Source: Owenia fusiformis (lineage: Eukaryota > Annelida > Polychaeta > Sabellida > Oweniidae). Taken from it: a stretch of DNA of 64,000 nucleotides. The DNA lies in NCBI GenBank assembly GCA_903813345.2, contig CAIIXF020000008.1, forward strand, positions 37,510,867 through 37,574,866. Direction: 5' to 3'. Made by a program: the position numbers and the translations under genes. Below the pieces are notes generated by a model. That model searched no databases. It saw only the letters and a program-made list of their open reading frames with translations, and was not told the origin of the DNA. How positions within the stretch are numbered: position 1 is the first letter of the stretch; the number at the start of each line of letters is the position of its first letter. Shown here piece by piece: positions 30,819 to 42,599 of the stretch.

Positions 30819-31339
30819 TATATGGTGCAATAACTTTTACAACTATGATGATTTAAGATTGTGTAATTTTATTCTCAAGACAACACATTTTATTTTTTTA
30901 TTCATTTTTTATTTATTTCCTAAATTCCAAATAAATAAAGTTGCAATAGATTCAAGGTGCAAAAATGGGTAAAAAATGTTTAAATTCTCCCAAATAATAA
31001 GAATGGTAACCGTTTTTATAGAAAAATAATACATTATTGTAAACATCTTAGTTTTCCTAAAATAAAGTGTACACTTTGGGGATTTTTAGAAAATAGACAT
31101 AAAAATGAATGACATAAGCCAGAGGCAAGAGCCATATCTCATTTGGGTTTAGTAGTAAGTGATAACGACAATGGACTGAGGTTTAAACGTTAGTTTACTA
31201 GTAGAAAACCTGATGGGTTAATATTTATTGATGAAAATGAGTTAATTCCTCGAGCAAAAGTTTAACCCTAAGGTGTTCGAAAATTGCGTTAGAGAGGGTT
31301 TCAAACGACATATACGCAGTTTTACAACAACACCAAAGA

Positions 31340-32209
31340 GGAGGGAAAGCCCCAGAGTTTCAAGATGACAGACATAATTACCTCTCTTGCTTACCACCTT
31401 CGTTCGTTCGAATTTTCATCGGCTAGTTATCAAATACTACACTTCGATGGGATGTTATAATTGATATATAGAGGTTCTTATATAAGTACCTGTGCAAGAT
31501 CGTCCATTCTTGATGAGCTTTGATAATTCTTCTTTATCGAGTCGAAGACGAGATAAAGAAACATTATCAAAGCGAGTCAAGAATGGACGGTATTGCACAG
31601 GTACGAGTACAAGAAAGTTTTTCTCATATGACTCTGTATTATGCCATATTTTCACCATTTTATCATAAAACTGAGTAAAAATTGCTTCAAATTAATTGAA
31701 CTTCATCTTTCAATTCTTATGACGTCATAACAATATTGAAGAAAATACATAGATACATGTGGCAACAAAGCTCCATTGTTATGACGTCACAACTTAGTTT
31801 TGTAGAATTAGCATGGATACGCATAACAACGCTGTACCCGTTGCCATGTTGTTGATGTTTATAGATCGGTGATGTCACAAGTAAATCTCATCTTGCACGT
31901 GTGACTTTTTAGGATGAAAGATGGCAATATCTTGCATGGGGTAAAGATGGCTGTATCTTTGTTAGTCATATGAGAAAGGCATATTCCGTACACCTTTCTT
32001 TATCTTGATGTGAAATGAGAAGCTATGATATTGGTTAACACGCCAGAAATGAACATAATATTATTCGAAGCGTATTTCGAAAATTTTGAAACCGCCATTG
32101 ATGACGTCATTTGTTTGTCGACTTTTGACCAATCAGCGACCGTGTCATCTCAATACAGATTTACATTATAAGCGTATGTCATCTTTGAACCCTGGTGTTT
32201 CTCCCCCTC
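31340..32209. mobile_element. ~0.87-kb element with imperfect inverted ends (family D), nested MITE inside
   Basis: The left block GAGGGAAAGCC..AGAGTTTCAAGATGAC and the right block (complement GAGGGGGAGAAAC..AGGGTTCAAAGATGAC) are imperfect inverted repeats. The right 220 bp are related to 3170-3320. A palindromic MITE sits at 31486-31604. Boundaries are approximate. Confidence 0.5.
31486..31604. mobile_element. 119-bp palindromic MITE
   Basis: Arms of ~50 bp: GTACCTGTGCAA..CGTCCATTCTTGA with CTTTGATAAT and GATAAAG blocks, matched by its reverse complement on the right, with a short loop around 31540. It would fold into a near-perfect hairpin. Confidence 0.85.
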
Positions 32210-32940
32210 TGACAACACAATGAACACGGTGCACTGATTTTCGGCAACATGATTTCCTAAATACGACAGAAATGCGAGCGACTTCTTGATTTAGAATTGT
32301 GAACAATTTACAGCATTTAAAAAACTCCGAACATTTAACTATTTTATTAATACTAGTATCTTCGGAGAACGAGAATCAAATTGAACGATCTTCACTTTTT
32401 GATATGTTTGGATGTTTTCTAAGAGGTCCAAGTACTCAGACCTTCACAATTTAAAGATCTTAATCAGTTCAAAATGTTAGGATTTTTTCTACTTTTGCCG
32501 TTCGGTTAATTACAACCGCGTTAAAAGTAAGTATCCCTATTTATCAATACAATTCACTACAACACTGCAAACATCTCCTTCACACGAGCCTTCATTTTTT
32601 AAAATGATCTCTTGTTTCATAATACATTTGCTATATCTCAAGCTCCAGCTACTGAGAATTCGAAGATTCTACCCAATGCCTTTAAAAAGTTTTATAGAAA
32701 AAGTAACAGTGAGGGCCTTTTGTACACCCCCCCCCCCCTTAGAGCTTCTAGGGTAAATTGCTAATGAGTTAGTCAGCTAATAAACCCATATTTTGCATAT
32801 ACGATTTCAATTGTTTATATTACGCTTCCTGCCATTGTTACAATTAGCAATATTTAATATTTATTTGCTATTTTGATAAAGTATTTTGCTGACATCAGCA
32901 TATTATATTTCGAATAAAGTTGACGTCTAAGTAAGAGTAA
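32210..32940. other. Non-coding, poly-C run
   Basis: Only a C-run near 32730 stands out. No gene recognised. Confidence 0.4.
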
Positions 32941-33570
32941 CACCCCAGTCACATTTCCAACGGCGACCGCGTGGTCTATCATTTCTGCGGCCAGTAACAT
33001 TTCTACGTTCGCCGTGGAATTTCTGCGGTTGGATACTTTTGCAGTCACATTTCCTTCGGCAGCCGCACGGCGAGTTTTTGAATTTCTGTTGATTTTACGT
33101 TAATTCTTATTTTTATTTTATCCACATGAGTACAACATATAAATGTTGTTTGTAGTGTTAGGATGAAGTATCGAATAAAAAATGCAAGTGAAATATAAAT
33201 TGCTGTGGTATCAGTTACGTTACATCAAAAAGTATACGTATTGTGTTGTGTTTATGACCTAAAACTGGCTTAAAAACTGTTTCCAAAAGTACATTACCCA
33301 TCAAACCCTAAAGCAGACGCAAGCCAACGGTAAACCCGACTTGCGGCCACCGTAGGACCTTTCTGCGGTGTGGCAACGGCCTGTTGATTTCTTCGGGGAC
33401 CGCAGAAATGAAAAATATTATAACTCCGAGTTATAATTTCTACGCCTTCCCTGCAGCCTGTAAAAATCGGCATACGCCGTACGGAGGCCGCAAGGCGAGC
33501 GAAGTTTTTCTACGCTCGCCGCAGAAATTCACCGATTTAATAGATCTGCGTTCGACTTACGGCCGCTAAG
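32941..33570. repeat. GC-rich block with scattered CGGCGACCGC / TTTCTGCGG motifs
   Basis: Against an AT-rich background this ~630 bp carries many copies, in both orientations, of TTTCTGCGG, GCCGCA and GGCGAGCG-type words, concentrated at its two ends (32950-33080 and 33310-33560). It behaves like a repeat element with inverted sub-repeats, but I could not define precise ends. ORFs 32854-33048 (-) and 33384-33569 (+) look like by-products. Confidence 0.5.
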
Positions 33571-35070
33571 TCCAACAATGCAAAGGAAATTGGACACAGT
33601 AAAGCATTTTAAAAATGCCTGTATTAAAAGTGAGGGAAACAGCAGTGAAAGTGAGGCCCATCCTAGAAATTCTAACTACATCGATCATAAAATTAAAAAC
33701 TTTACTGACGTGTCGCAAAAAGGTGGCGCATTTTTTTCTTAAGGGTATCGCGTGAATGTAACTTTGATTCCCCGGATTATATGAAGTTTTTAGATCAACT
33801 ACACTCCGTTCACAATTCTTGCGCGTTCTTTTTTAAAAAAGAGTTTTTTACCAAAACATCTGGCAAATATCCCCTGTTGATACGTTACATTTTAAATTTT
33901 TTTTCGTGTTTAAACGCTCATAACTCAAACAATATATGACTATTATACTTATTTTTCGTCTTGATAAAGGTAGATAGAAGTTTTATTTCAAAGGATGAAT
34001 TTTAGTAAGCGTCCCATATTGTGACGTCATAGAGTTTAAAAATTAGAATCTGTTGACTGCGACCTTTTTTGCTCATTCTTTTGTTACCTTACCGCAAAAG
34101 TATTTGTTTTCTGTTGTATGTGGAAAAGTGGAGGACGAAAGGTTTTCAAAATTCATTAAAATAGGGGCTAATTTACGCCATTCGCCTATTTTCAAGCACA
34201 TTAACACGTATATATATTTCACCTAAAATATAAATTGATTCATGTTCTATGATGCTCCTAACCCATTGCTAATACATATGCGATATCAGAGTTATTCGCC
34301 TTAAATATTTTGAGATAGAGAGGCAAATGTGGAGGACGAAAGGATTTCCATATGTGTACATTTTTCTCAAAAAACGTCACATTCTGTGGTGTTAAAAAGT
34401 GAAAATGTGTAACAATACGTCCGCGAACTTTTTGCGACGTGTCACTTTAAAATGCCATACTTTTTTGTCCTTTACACCATGACATATTTAATAGAAACTA
34501 TATCTGTTTTTAAGGCGAGGGCAAACATTCATATGCTTAAAACTATATAGTGAATTAACTCTTAGTTAAATAATCTTTTAGCGCCTCCCTCAGAAAAATT
34601 GAGTGTAGTGAGTACTCAATAATGCGTCATAAATAGAAATTGTCTGAACATTTCAGCTTGCGGTGTACTTAAAACGCTACTTTATCTTTGAATTAAAATG
34701 ATCTGTATCTTAGTTTATTAATACCTATCACTTATCATAGGTATAAACATGAGTTTTTCTGTTATTTTTTATTGTTATTGTTATTTGTAAGTGTATTTAC
34801 GATGTGCTTCATGTGAAATGTTCATAAACATTAGATATTCAAGATTCGAATGTGTATTACTCTCACCTTTGCCTACTTATTCCAAAGTATTATGTTCTCC
34901 TTTGTTAGTTGGTGGATATGTATCGATGCCGTTTGACAGACTGATCATTTATGAAAGTCAGATTGTTGAAAGTAAAAACTCGAACTACATTTTTATGTCG
35001 GAGCAAAACCGCTTCACTCCTCAAGCTGACGACAGCGTAGTAATACCAGATTATGTAAAGCAAGTATTAC
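33571..35070. other. Non-coding stretch
   Basis: ORF 34791-35075 (+, 94 residues) has no domain I recognise and no start or splice context that supports it. Nothing else stands out except two similar GTGGAGGACGAAAGG words (34129 and 34330). Confidence 0.4.
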
Positions 35071-35380
35071 CATAGCGATAGTCAGTTCTACTACAATTGC
35101 AGCTTATGGTAAAAGTTTTGTTGGTCCAAACAACAAGCTTAAAATTATTAGAAGTATACCTTACCGAAACGATAGTTGGGACTACTATTTGCACATTATT
35201 GGTAAAGGTTTGTTGGTCCCGACAACAAAATTAATTAAATTATGTATTATCGGTTCGATAGTCGGCACTACTATCATTTGCACATTATCGTTAAACACTA
35301 GTTGGTCAAGACAACAAGATTAAAATTAAATATGTTTTACCAGCGCGATAGTCAGGACTACTATCATGCGCACTATAAGG
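35070..35380 (+). repeat. ~90-bp tandem repeat, about 3.5 units
   Basis: CGATAGTYRGGACTACTA recurs at about 35075, 35169, 35258 and 35348, each followed by a TTGGTC..GACAACAA block. Confidence 0.85.
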
Positions 35381-35384
35381 GTAA

Positions 35385-35870
35385 TCATATCATATCACTA
35401 TGTTTCCAAATCATGTCACCATGTTCCCATATCATATCACTATGTTCCCAAATCATATCACCATGTTCCTATATCATATCACCATGTCCCCATATCATAT
35501 CACCATGTTCCGATATCATATCACTATGTTCCCATATCATATTTCCATGTTCCCATATCATATCACCATGTTCCAATATCATATCACTATGTTCCCATAT
35601 CATATCACCATATCCAATCTTATATCATGCAACCATGTCTCATACGTGTCATATCAACATGTCTCCCAACTTATATTTCGAATTTCAAGTCGCACCAATT
35701 CATAGCATCATGTCTCCCATGTCATATGATCATGTTTCAACCATGTTACACCGCCATTCATTTCGTGTCAACATGTTCCAGTCATATCATATCACCACGT
35801 TCAACTCATGTCATAGCATCACATTTCATTCATGTCATATTACCATGACTCCGAAGTAATATCGCAATGT
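35385..35870 (+). repeat. 21-bp minisatellite (ATATCATATCACCATGTTCCC)-like
   Basis: About ten tidy 21-bp units from 35385 to 35620, then degenerate CATGTC/CATATCA words to ~35980. The period is a multiple of three, so several frames stay open and give spurious ORFs of up to 185 codons rich in His, Ile and Ser. Confidence 0.9.
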
Positions 35871-35989
35871 CCCAACCATATCATATCACCAAATCGCACA
35901 TGTCATATCACCATGCCCCACCCATATCATAACACCACGTTTCACTGCTGTCGTATCATCATGTCCCTTATGTCATATCGATTACCATG

Positions 35990-36235
35990 TTCACGTCATA
36001 TGATCATGTCCCCATACTAGTATGTCATATCACCACGTGCCTCTCATTTCATATTGCCATGTCCATGTCATATGATCATGTCCCCATACTAGTATGTCAT
36101 ATCACCACGTGCCGCCCATTTCATATTACCATGTCCATGTCATATGATCATGTCCCCATACTAGTATGTCATATCATCACGTGCCGCCCATTTTATATTA
36201 CCATGTCCATGTCGTATGATCATGTCCCATTATCA
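35990..36235 (+). repeat. 72-bp tandem repeat, about 3.4 units
   Basis: CATATGATCATGTCCCCATA recurs at 35997, 36069 and 36141, with a partial copy near 36211. Each unit contains ACTAGTATGTCATATCA and CCATTTCATATTACCATG-like sequence. Confidence 0.9.
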
Positions 36236-36308
36236 TAACACCGTGTTCTTCCCATGTAGATATTTGATATGGGGAATATTACAAGGGTGATATCAATATT
36301 TCCCAAGA

Positions 36309-37965
36309 GGATTCAGATTCAGATATTTATTAATATTTTGAAAATTATATATGACATTCAATACAACATGACGCTCTCAAGAGCATATATGTTGGTTTAA
36401 ACTGGACAGAAATGGGTCAGTGACGCCAACAGGTAAGACAAATAAAAATGGAGTGGAGAAATACCTGAGAATGACACTGGCCCAAGTCTGTTGGAAATCA
36501 TTTCAAAAATGTAAAAAATATTAACACTCTGGGACAGAGACACAGGACACGAGAACGGGTTATTGCTGCTTAGTTTATAATATGTATATATATAAGTTGA
36601 TAAGACAAAATGTGGCAGAGTACAGATTTTCAATAGTAAAGACATTTTCAAATCTTTAAAACTATAAAGGTATGTCATTTATTTTATTTTAGACTTAAAA
36701 ATTGAGAGTGAGGCTGCTTGTCGAATATGATGAGATATAGAATTCCAGATTTGCTGACCTTGCACTTTCAGTGAATAAAGGCCAATATTTGTTTTGAACT
36801 TGAAGGCATGGATATCATGTGAATGTCTCGTTTGATACCGATGAATGTCAACATTTAACGTAAAATAGTTTTCAAAAATCTTGCGGTGGACTAATATATT
36901 GTTATACCAGCAATAAACAAAAATTCCAACATTTAATTGATAGATGTCATGCACTGAAAGTATTCTAAATTGTTTGAAAAGTGGAGCCGAGTGCTCAAAC
37001 CTGTCTTTTCCTGCCATGAGACGAAGGTATGATTTTTGTAATTTGAGTAGTTTATCCAAAGCTGAATATGCTCCGGCCCAAATGATTGTGCAATAATTCA
37101 AGTAGGAATATATTAAAGAATTATAAATTGCTAACATACTTTTTATGTTTAGCAAGTATCTGCATTTGAATGAGATTCCAATGGTTCTAGATATTTTTCT
37201 TTCTACATTTTTTATGTGACTTTTCCAGTCAAGGAATTCATCAATTGTTACTCCCAAAAATCTATTTCATGAACCCTTTCAATTTGTTTTCCATTTATAA
37301 ATATTTCAATTTGTTGACAAATCTTTTTTCGTTTTTTGGAGAAGACGATGAATTTTGTTTTTGAATAGTTTAAAGAAAGGAGGTTTGCTTTAAACCAGTC
37401 ATCAAGAGTAATGAGTTCCTGATTAACAGTATTTACAAGTCTAGTCAAATTATGGTCAGAAGCTAGAAGATCAGTGTCATCTGCAAATAAAACAGATTTA
37501 AGACTTTGTGACGCCGTGAACAGGTCATTAACATAAATGATAAATAAAAGTGGTCCCAAAACGGATCCCTGAGGGACTCCCTGGGAAACAGTTTGGGTGT
37601 CAGACAGGGCACCATCATAAGAAACAATTTGTTTACGATTTTGAAGATAGCTTTTAAAAAAGTTTTGTTCAACTTGTCCGACACCATAGAAGTCAAGTTT
37701 TTTATGAGAATATCGTGGTTGATAGTGTCGAACGCTTTTGACAGGTCAAGGAAGATTCCAATGGAGTATTTATCATTTTCATGAGCTGATCTTATATTTT
37801 CGACAAAGGTCAAAATTGCCATATATGTGGAGAAATGTTTTCGAAATCCAAATTGGTGTAAGTAAAATAATTTTGATTCTTCAAAGAAAGTGTATAATCG
37901 CTTATGGACAAGTTTCTCAATGAGCTTAGAAAATACAGACAAAATCGATATTGGCCTGTAATTTG
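36309..37965 (-). pseudogene. LINE (CR1/jockey-like) reverse transcriptase, C-terminal half and 3' end
   Basis: Reading leftward, three overlapping frames carry consecutive RT motifs. First comes NYRPISILSVFSKLIEKL (motif 1, at the break), then FLDLSKAFDTINHDIL (motif with catalytic Asp). These are followed by a QGSVLGPLLFIIYVNDL-type motif in a shifted frame, FADDTDLL (the catalytic (Y/F)ADD), GVTIDEFLDW, and a C-terminal part ending at TAA/TAG ~36679. At least two frameshifts break it. The 3' UTR runs to ~36309 and ends in short TGAATC repeats, as CR1-group elements often do. The N-terminal part is missing here and is found at 58620-58800, 20.65 kb away. Confidence 0.85.
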
Positions 37966-38260
37966 TAAAAGACCATTCTCGATTTGGAGAACGAAGTTCG
38001 TCACTCTAATTGAGCGTTATCCCTGCTTCGGACAAATTTGATTTTTTTTACATATTATAGATTTGAATGTCTTCTTTTGAATAGTCATAGTTTAATTTGG
38101 GTAATATTTCTAGATGATTTTTCATAAAAAAAATACTAGTAAACCACCCAACGTCGCTTTTATGATTCGTACCACTTTTTTAACTTGATGTATCGGATAT
38201 TTCCGTGGGTTGATTTGAAAAAAGACAAACAATGTATACATGAATATGTCATAAGCATAT

Positions 38261-38990
38261 AGTGAGATAATTGTTACATTAGGTTTGCTATAAGTGACTT
38301 TAAAACAAAAAAATAAAAAACATTAGTTAACGTGTTAAAGTCCCATTGACCATGACATCAAGGAAAATTGAGCTTTTTGTCATCAGACATCTTTATAGAT
38401 GGAACTAGCTGTGTACTACATTTTTAAATACACTCACATTGTACATGTAGCTGTAATATCTAAGATGTTATTTTTATTGATGAAAAGATTCTTACATTAA
38501 AATATCAATTGCAATAGCCACCTGTTTTTAACATCCCTTTGTCACTCATCCCTTAATTATCTCTGTGTATCTTAAACGTGTGTGATAACCCAACAGATTT
38601 ACTTTCTTGTTTGCCGCTATTCAGTGATGTCAGTTCGATGTCTCACCACTGTTGGGTTTCACTTAATGTTGTTTATATACTCACATACATGTTTAGATCG
38701 TTATTATCCACTAAAGTGTCCTATTCTAGTAATTTGTGGATATTGTTGGTCCCGTTCGTACTTTTGGCGTAATTCTCGAATTATTCTTAGTTCCGTTCGT
38801 ACTTTTGACGTAAAAAGGTCAAGGTTACTGTCGTAGTTTTCTGGTCTAAATTTCACCCTGTTTACTATGTTTTATCATTAATCTAGTAGGTTATGCACAT
38901 AATACGTAAAATCAGCTCTCTATAGGTAGTTTAAACTTTGCAATCGGTCCCGTATTGGCGAAGTTATGGCCGTTTTTGTGGATTTACATA
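38261..38990. other. Non-coding interior of the 20.65-kb element
   Basis: No exon or sub-element recognised. GTTCCGTTCGTACTTTTG occurs twice around 38750 and 38790. Confidence 0.35.
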
Positions 38991-39008
38991 AGTTCGTAAT
39001 TTATGTAG

Positions 39009-39147
39009 GGCGCTGCGCGTGCGCAGAAGACAGGTAGCCATCTTATGTTTTTCGAGTAAATCATTTGTGATTTGCTCCGCTATCTTCACTCAAAATGTCG
39101 CTATTGTTGACCGTCGAGGTGTCTCAACTGTCTCACGATTTACACCA
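39009..39147 (+). promoter_or_regulatory. Putative promoter and first exon
   Basis: CGCTGCGCGTGCGCAG (39011-39026) resembles an NRF-1 site, and GCCATCTT (39037-39044) is the YY1 core; both are typical of TATA-less promoters of widely expressed genes. An ATG at 39095 opens MSLLLTVEVSQLSHDLH, ending in CA|GTAAGT (donor at 39148). No matching second exon was found; a small inverted-repeat element follows at once. The protein is not recognised. Confidence 0.35.
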
Positions 39148-39150
39148 GTA

Positions 39151-39346
39151 AGTCGTCCGTCCACATGAGGTGATTACAACAGGATCTGCACGAAGTCTGA
39201 CCCCCAAATCAGGCTTGAAGTTTGAGGTTCACCCCTCCCGCATGACTTGCAATTGTCAGCACGTCTGTCAAATGGCGAACTACATACCACCAACAACCAA
39301 CCACTCATATGCTGATGCAAATACCTCATGTGGATGGACACCCTAC
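39151..39346. mobile_element. ~195-bp inverted-repeat element
   Basis: The left end TCCGTCCACATGAGGTGATT and the right end ACCTCATGTGGATGGACACC are inverted copies. It lies directly after the donor of the putative exon at 39095-39147. Short ORFs inside are not supported. Confidence 0.55.
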
Positions 39347-39349
39347 ACC

Positions 39350-42300
39350 TAATTTCAAGCTGTAAGCACTCTATGTATCGAGTGTGACAAATTGGCAAGT
39401 ATTACTTTTGGATTTGGATTTGACTTGTTAAAGCAAAAGCACATTGGAATTATTTGACCCATATTTGGTTTACATGGTTGATGATCAACATACCCAGTTT
39501 GATCATGTCAGTTTGCTTCATTGTTGATGATCAATACCCAAATTGATCATGTTTTGGTACACTGCAAACTACCCTGTGCAGCTGTATGTTACGTAATGTC
39601 TCGCTTGTATATAGTCGCCTTATGGAGTTCAAGTCTTACTGTTGGGCAACAGTTAGTGTCAGATAGATGATGGTGTTGAGTTAAACCCTAATGGAACCCT
39701 AGTTTATGGTCTAGCCTGATACTAGTTTTGAACTTGAACTGTTCTATTGTTTATCGATGGTTGGAGTGTCGGTTTTATCAGTTTATTGTATTGTTGCGTT
39801 AAGGTCGTACTATAATTTATATACTGTATGCATGTATGGCTTTCCCCAAAGCCACCCTAGGGAGATACAATTTGTTGCACCCAATATTACCAAAGGGAAT
39901 ACAAGTTGTTGCACCCACCCTTATTTTGTGTCATGGAATATTATAAGTTGGTGATGTACTACTACCAACTTGGGTATACAGTTTCACTCATGTTCATGAT
40001 TGATCACGTACTACATAACATGCACCCACTTGTTACATAGCATGTACCCACATGATGTGTAATCGCACCCATATGTCATGTAGCACGCGTCGGCATGTTT
40101 CATAGCAGGCGCCCACTTGTTGCGTGACATGTATATCCATGTCATGTGATTGCACCCACATGTTATATGACATTAATTTTCCTAGCATGTTACATAATGA
40201 GCAGTCACGTAAACATTGTTATCACTAATTGGTATGTTGAATCAAATGTTGTCCAAGTTATTGTTATAGTCATTATTTGAGTATGTATTGTACTTGATAG
40301 GAAATACTATGTATATTATCGTAACCACATTTCAGGGATCTTAGTTGCATAACGATCCACCTTTGTGCATTATCCTTGAATATGGGTACCCGTTGCCATT
40401 GAGTAACGCTGCACCATATATCATTCAGGTATCACAATATCAGAACTTTTATTCATATATATATATTTCCACACTATGTGTGTTATTGTCATAATTACTA
40501 TACTCACTTTATAATCACATTGTAAATAAACCCATAATCATGTTTTCATTTATATTTAAACTAAATCATCAGTTTTGTCAGTTAGGTGTATGTTTTATGT
40601 CGCAGTGCGACATATTCAGCCATTTTGCCATTCAACCAGTCATGTCTGTAAAACCCTCGAGAGCATATACAATCACAAGACGGACCCGGTAATAATGTGA
40701 CGATTCGTCCACTCACTCATAAACCCTTTAACGCTACCACTACCTTTTGCGCTTACCACGCAGAGTGAGGGTCGTTACACGTGTGTGTGTTCGATGTTGA
40801 TAGCACCCGAGTGCAACCTAAGGAGCACATACAATACATTTTGTGTATGCCCAGTCTGGCCTTATATCTGCCTGCACCGAGAAATGTTGGTGGTGATTTC
40901 GTGATTTTTGTAATAGCCTAACTACATAGCATCTCTTGTGCGCGTAAATCCCAATGTTTTAAAATAGAAAATAGAGACTCGACTCAATATCGATAGTTTC
41001 ACAGATGAGGGTAGCGAATGGGCGCAGCTTTGACAATTAACGAATAATATAACGAAATCACGGATTTCACCGAATGTTATTCATCCCTAAATAGCCTTTT
41101 ATTTAGTCTTATGATCCGAGTGATGTTTCAATTTATTGCAGTGACTCTGAAATTGCTGCGCCAGATATGACGTCACAGCGACTCATTTTCCTAAATTTAA
41201 AGCACTAAACTAAATTAATTGAAACATAATCATTAAAGAATGAGGACCTTGTATTTTACTCTGGACGAGGGAAGTGGCCATGTCTTGGCATGGCTAGTTA
41301 TGCATTAACGTTTGATACTGTTGTGTGGATAAAAATAATGAATATATGTTAACGTAGCACTAAACAGATACTTTTAAAGTTAAAAGAATATAGTTACATT
41401 TAAAGAATAGGCCCAACAAATAGATATTGAATATAGGACTCGTTTGATGAAACGATCGTTGTTTTAATTCTAATAAACCTAGAAATCAATCAACGATTAA
41501 GTAAATTGACAAGACTTCATGTTCAAGTTAGCTGAATTTCGTGTAACTTAACTCTGTTATGTTTCTAGATTTTACATATGGAGAACAGAAATCATAATCA
41601 CAATCGTATTTTAAGGCAAATAGGCCATGCATATGCTTTTAGTTACACGGTGGATGATCAAATTAACACATTTTGGATGTTGAATTTCATTTCAAGTTCA
41701 TTCGAATTTACGCATTATCGTGGGAAAGCCCTTGGCATTATCCAATAAAATTGATATATATACTGTCTAGGCTGAGACTAACATGTTATTTAATGAATTT
41801 AATATACAGGATATATCTGAGAAAGTTATGCAATATATCTACACGAGAAATAGTAGGGACCGAGGGTTGATATATTACCTTTACCTGTCGAAAATCGAGT
41901 ATTTAATAACTGATTTATTAGTAAACTATGAGGATTAGATACGCATTGAATGTAATGGAATCGTCATGTAATAATTACAAATGATAATCACAATCAAATC
42001 ATGAATATTTTAACTAGATTTAAAGTGCTTAAGATTTATTTTTAAAACTCAACCGAACTATTAACATTTAAAAGCACCGAACGAATTTCCTGGGGATTGC
42101 TGATGAGCGGGTGGGATGGGATGGGAGGGATAAAATGAAATACTAGATAAAACAGTGATACCTTTACGCATGTCAATGCATATATCATTATCTCTTTTTA
42201 TTCTTCTGTATTGTAATACGATAGTCTGATTATTGTCAATATCCTACATAACATAATGTACAACGTGTATTCTACATTGAATAACAAACGAAATAAAACT

Positions 42301-42590
42301 CACTTTTGTACGAATTTATTTTTCATATGACACAAAGTAACATAACATTGTTAATATATGTTGCATTTACGACTACTACAGCAAATCGGAAAATTCTTCC
42401 AATATCAAACTTAAGAGTTGTTCACAAATACATTGGTATTTTGATATGAGTATCATGTAGTATTAAAATATTAAAATCATATGATTATCAAGTTTATAAG
42501 CTTAATATACGTACATCAAAACTCATGTTTTTTCAAGGAAAGAAGCTAGATTAGTGATATATTGGAAAATCAAACTACTATACCCCAATA
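39350..42590. other. Non-coding interior of the 20.65-kb element
   Basis: Around 39960-40200 degenerate CACCCA(C/T)(T/A)TGTTAC..CATGT words recur, and a GTCGCAGTGCGAC palindrome lies near 40600. No exon or element boundary could be supported. Confidence 0.4.
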
Positions 42591-42599
42591 CTGTAGCCC

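Noticed and set aside
34791-35075. 94-codon plus-strand ORF
   Set aside because: No recognisable motif or signal, and it runs into the 90-bp repeat. Length alone is not enough in this AT-rich DNA.
35302-36238. Long overlapping ORFs of up to 185 codons, rich in His/Ile/Ser/Pro
   Set aside because: They arise because the 21- and 72-bp repeats are multiples of three and lack stops in several frames. No composition or motif suggests a protein.
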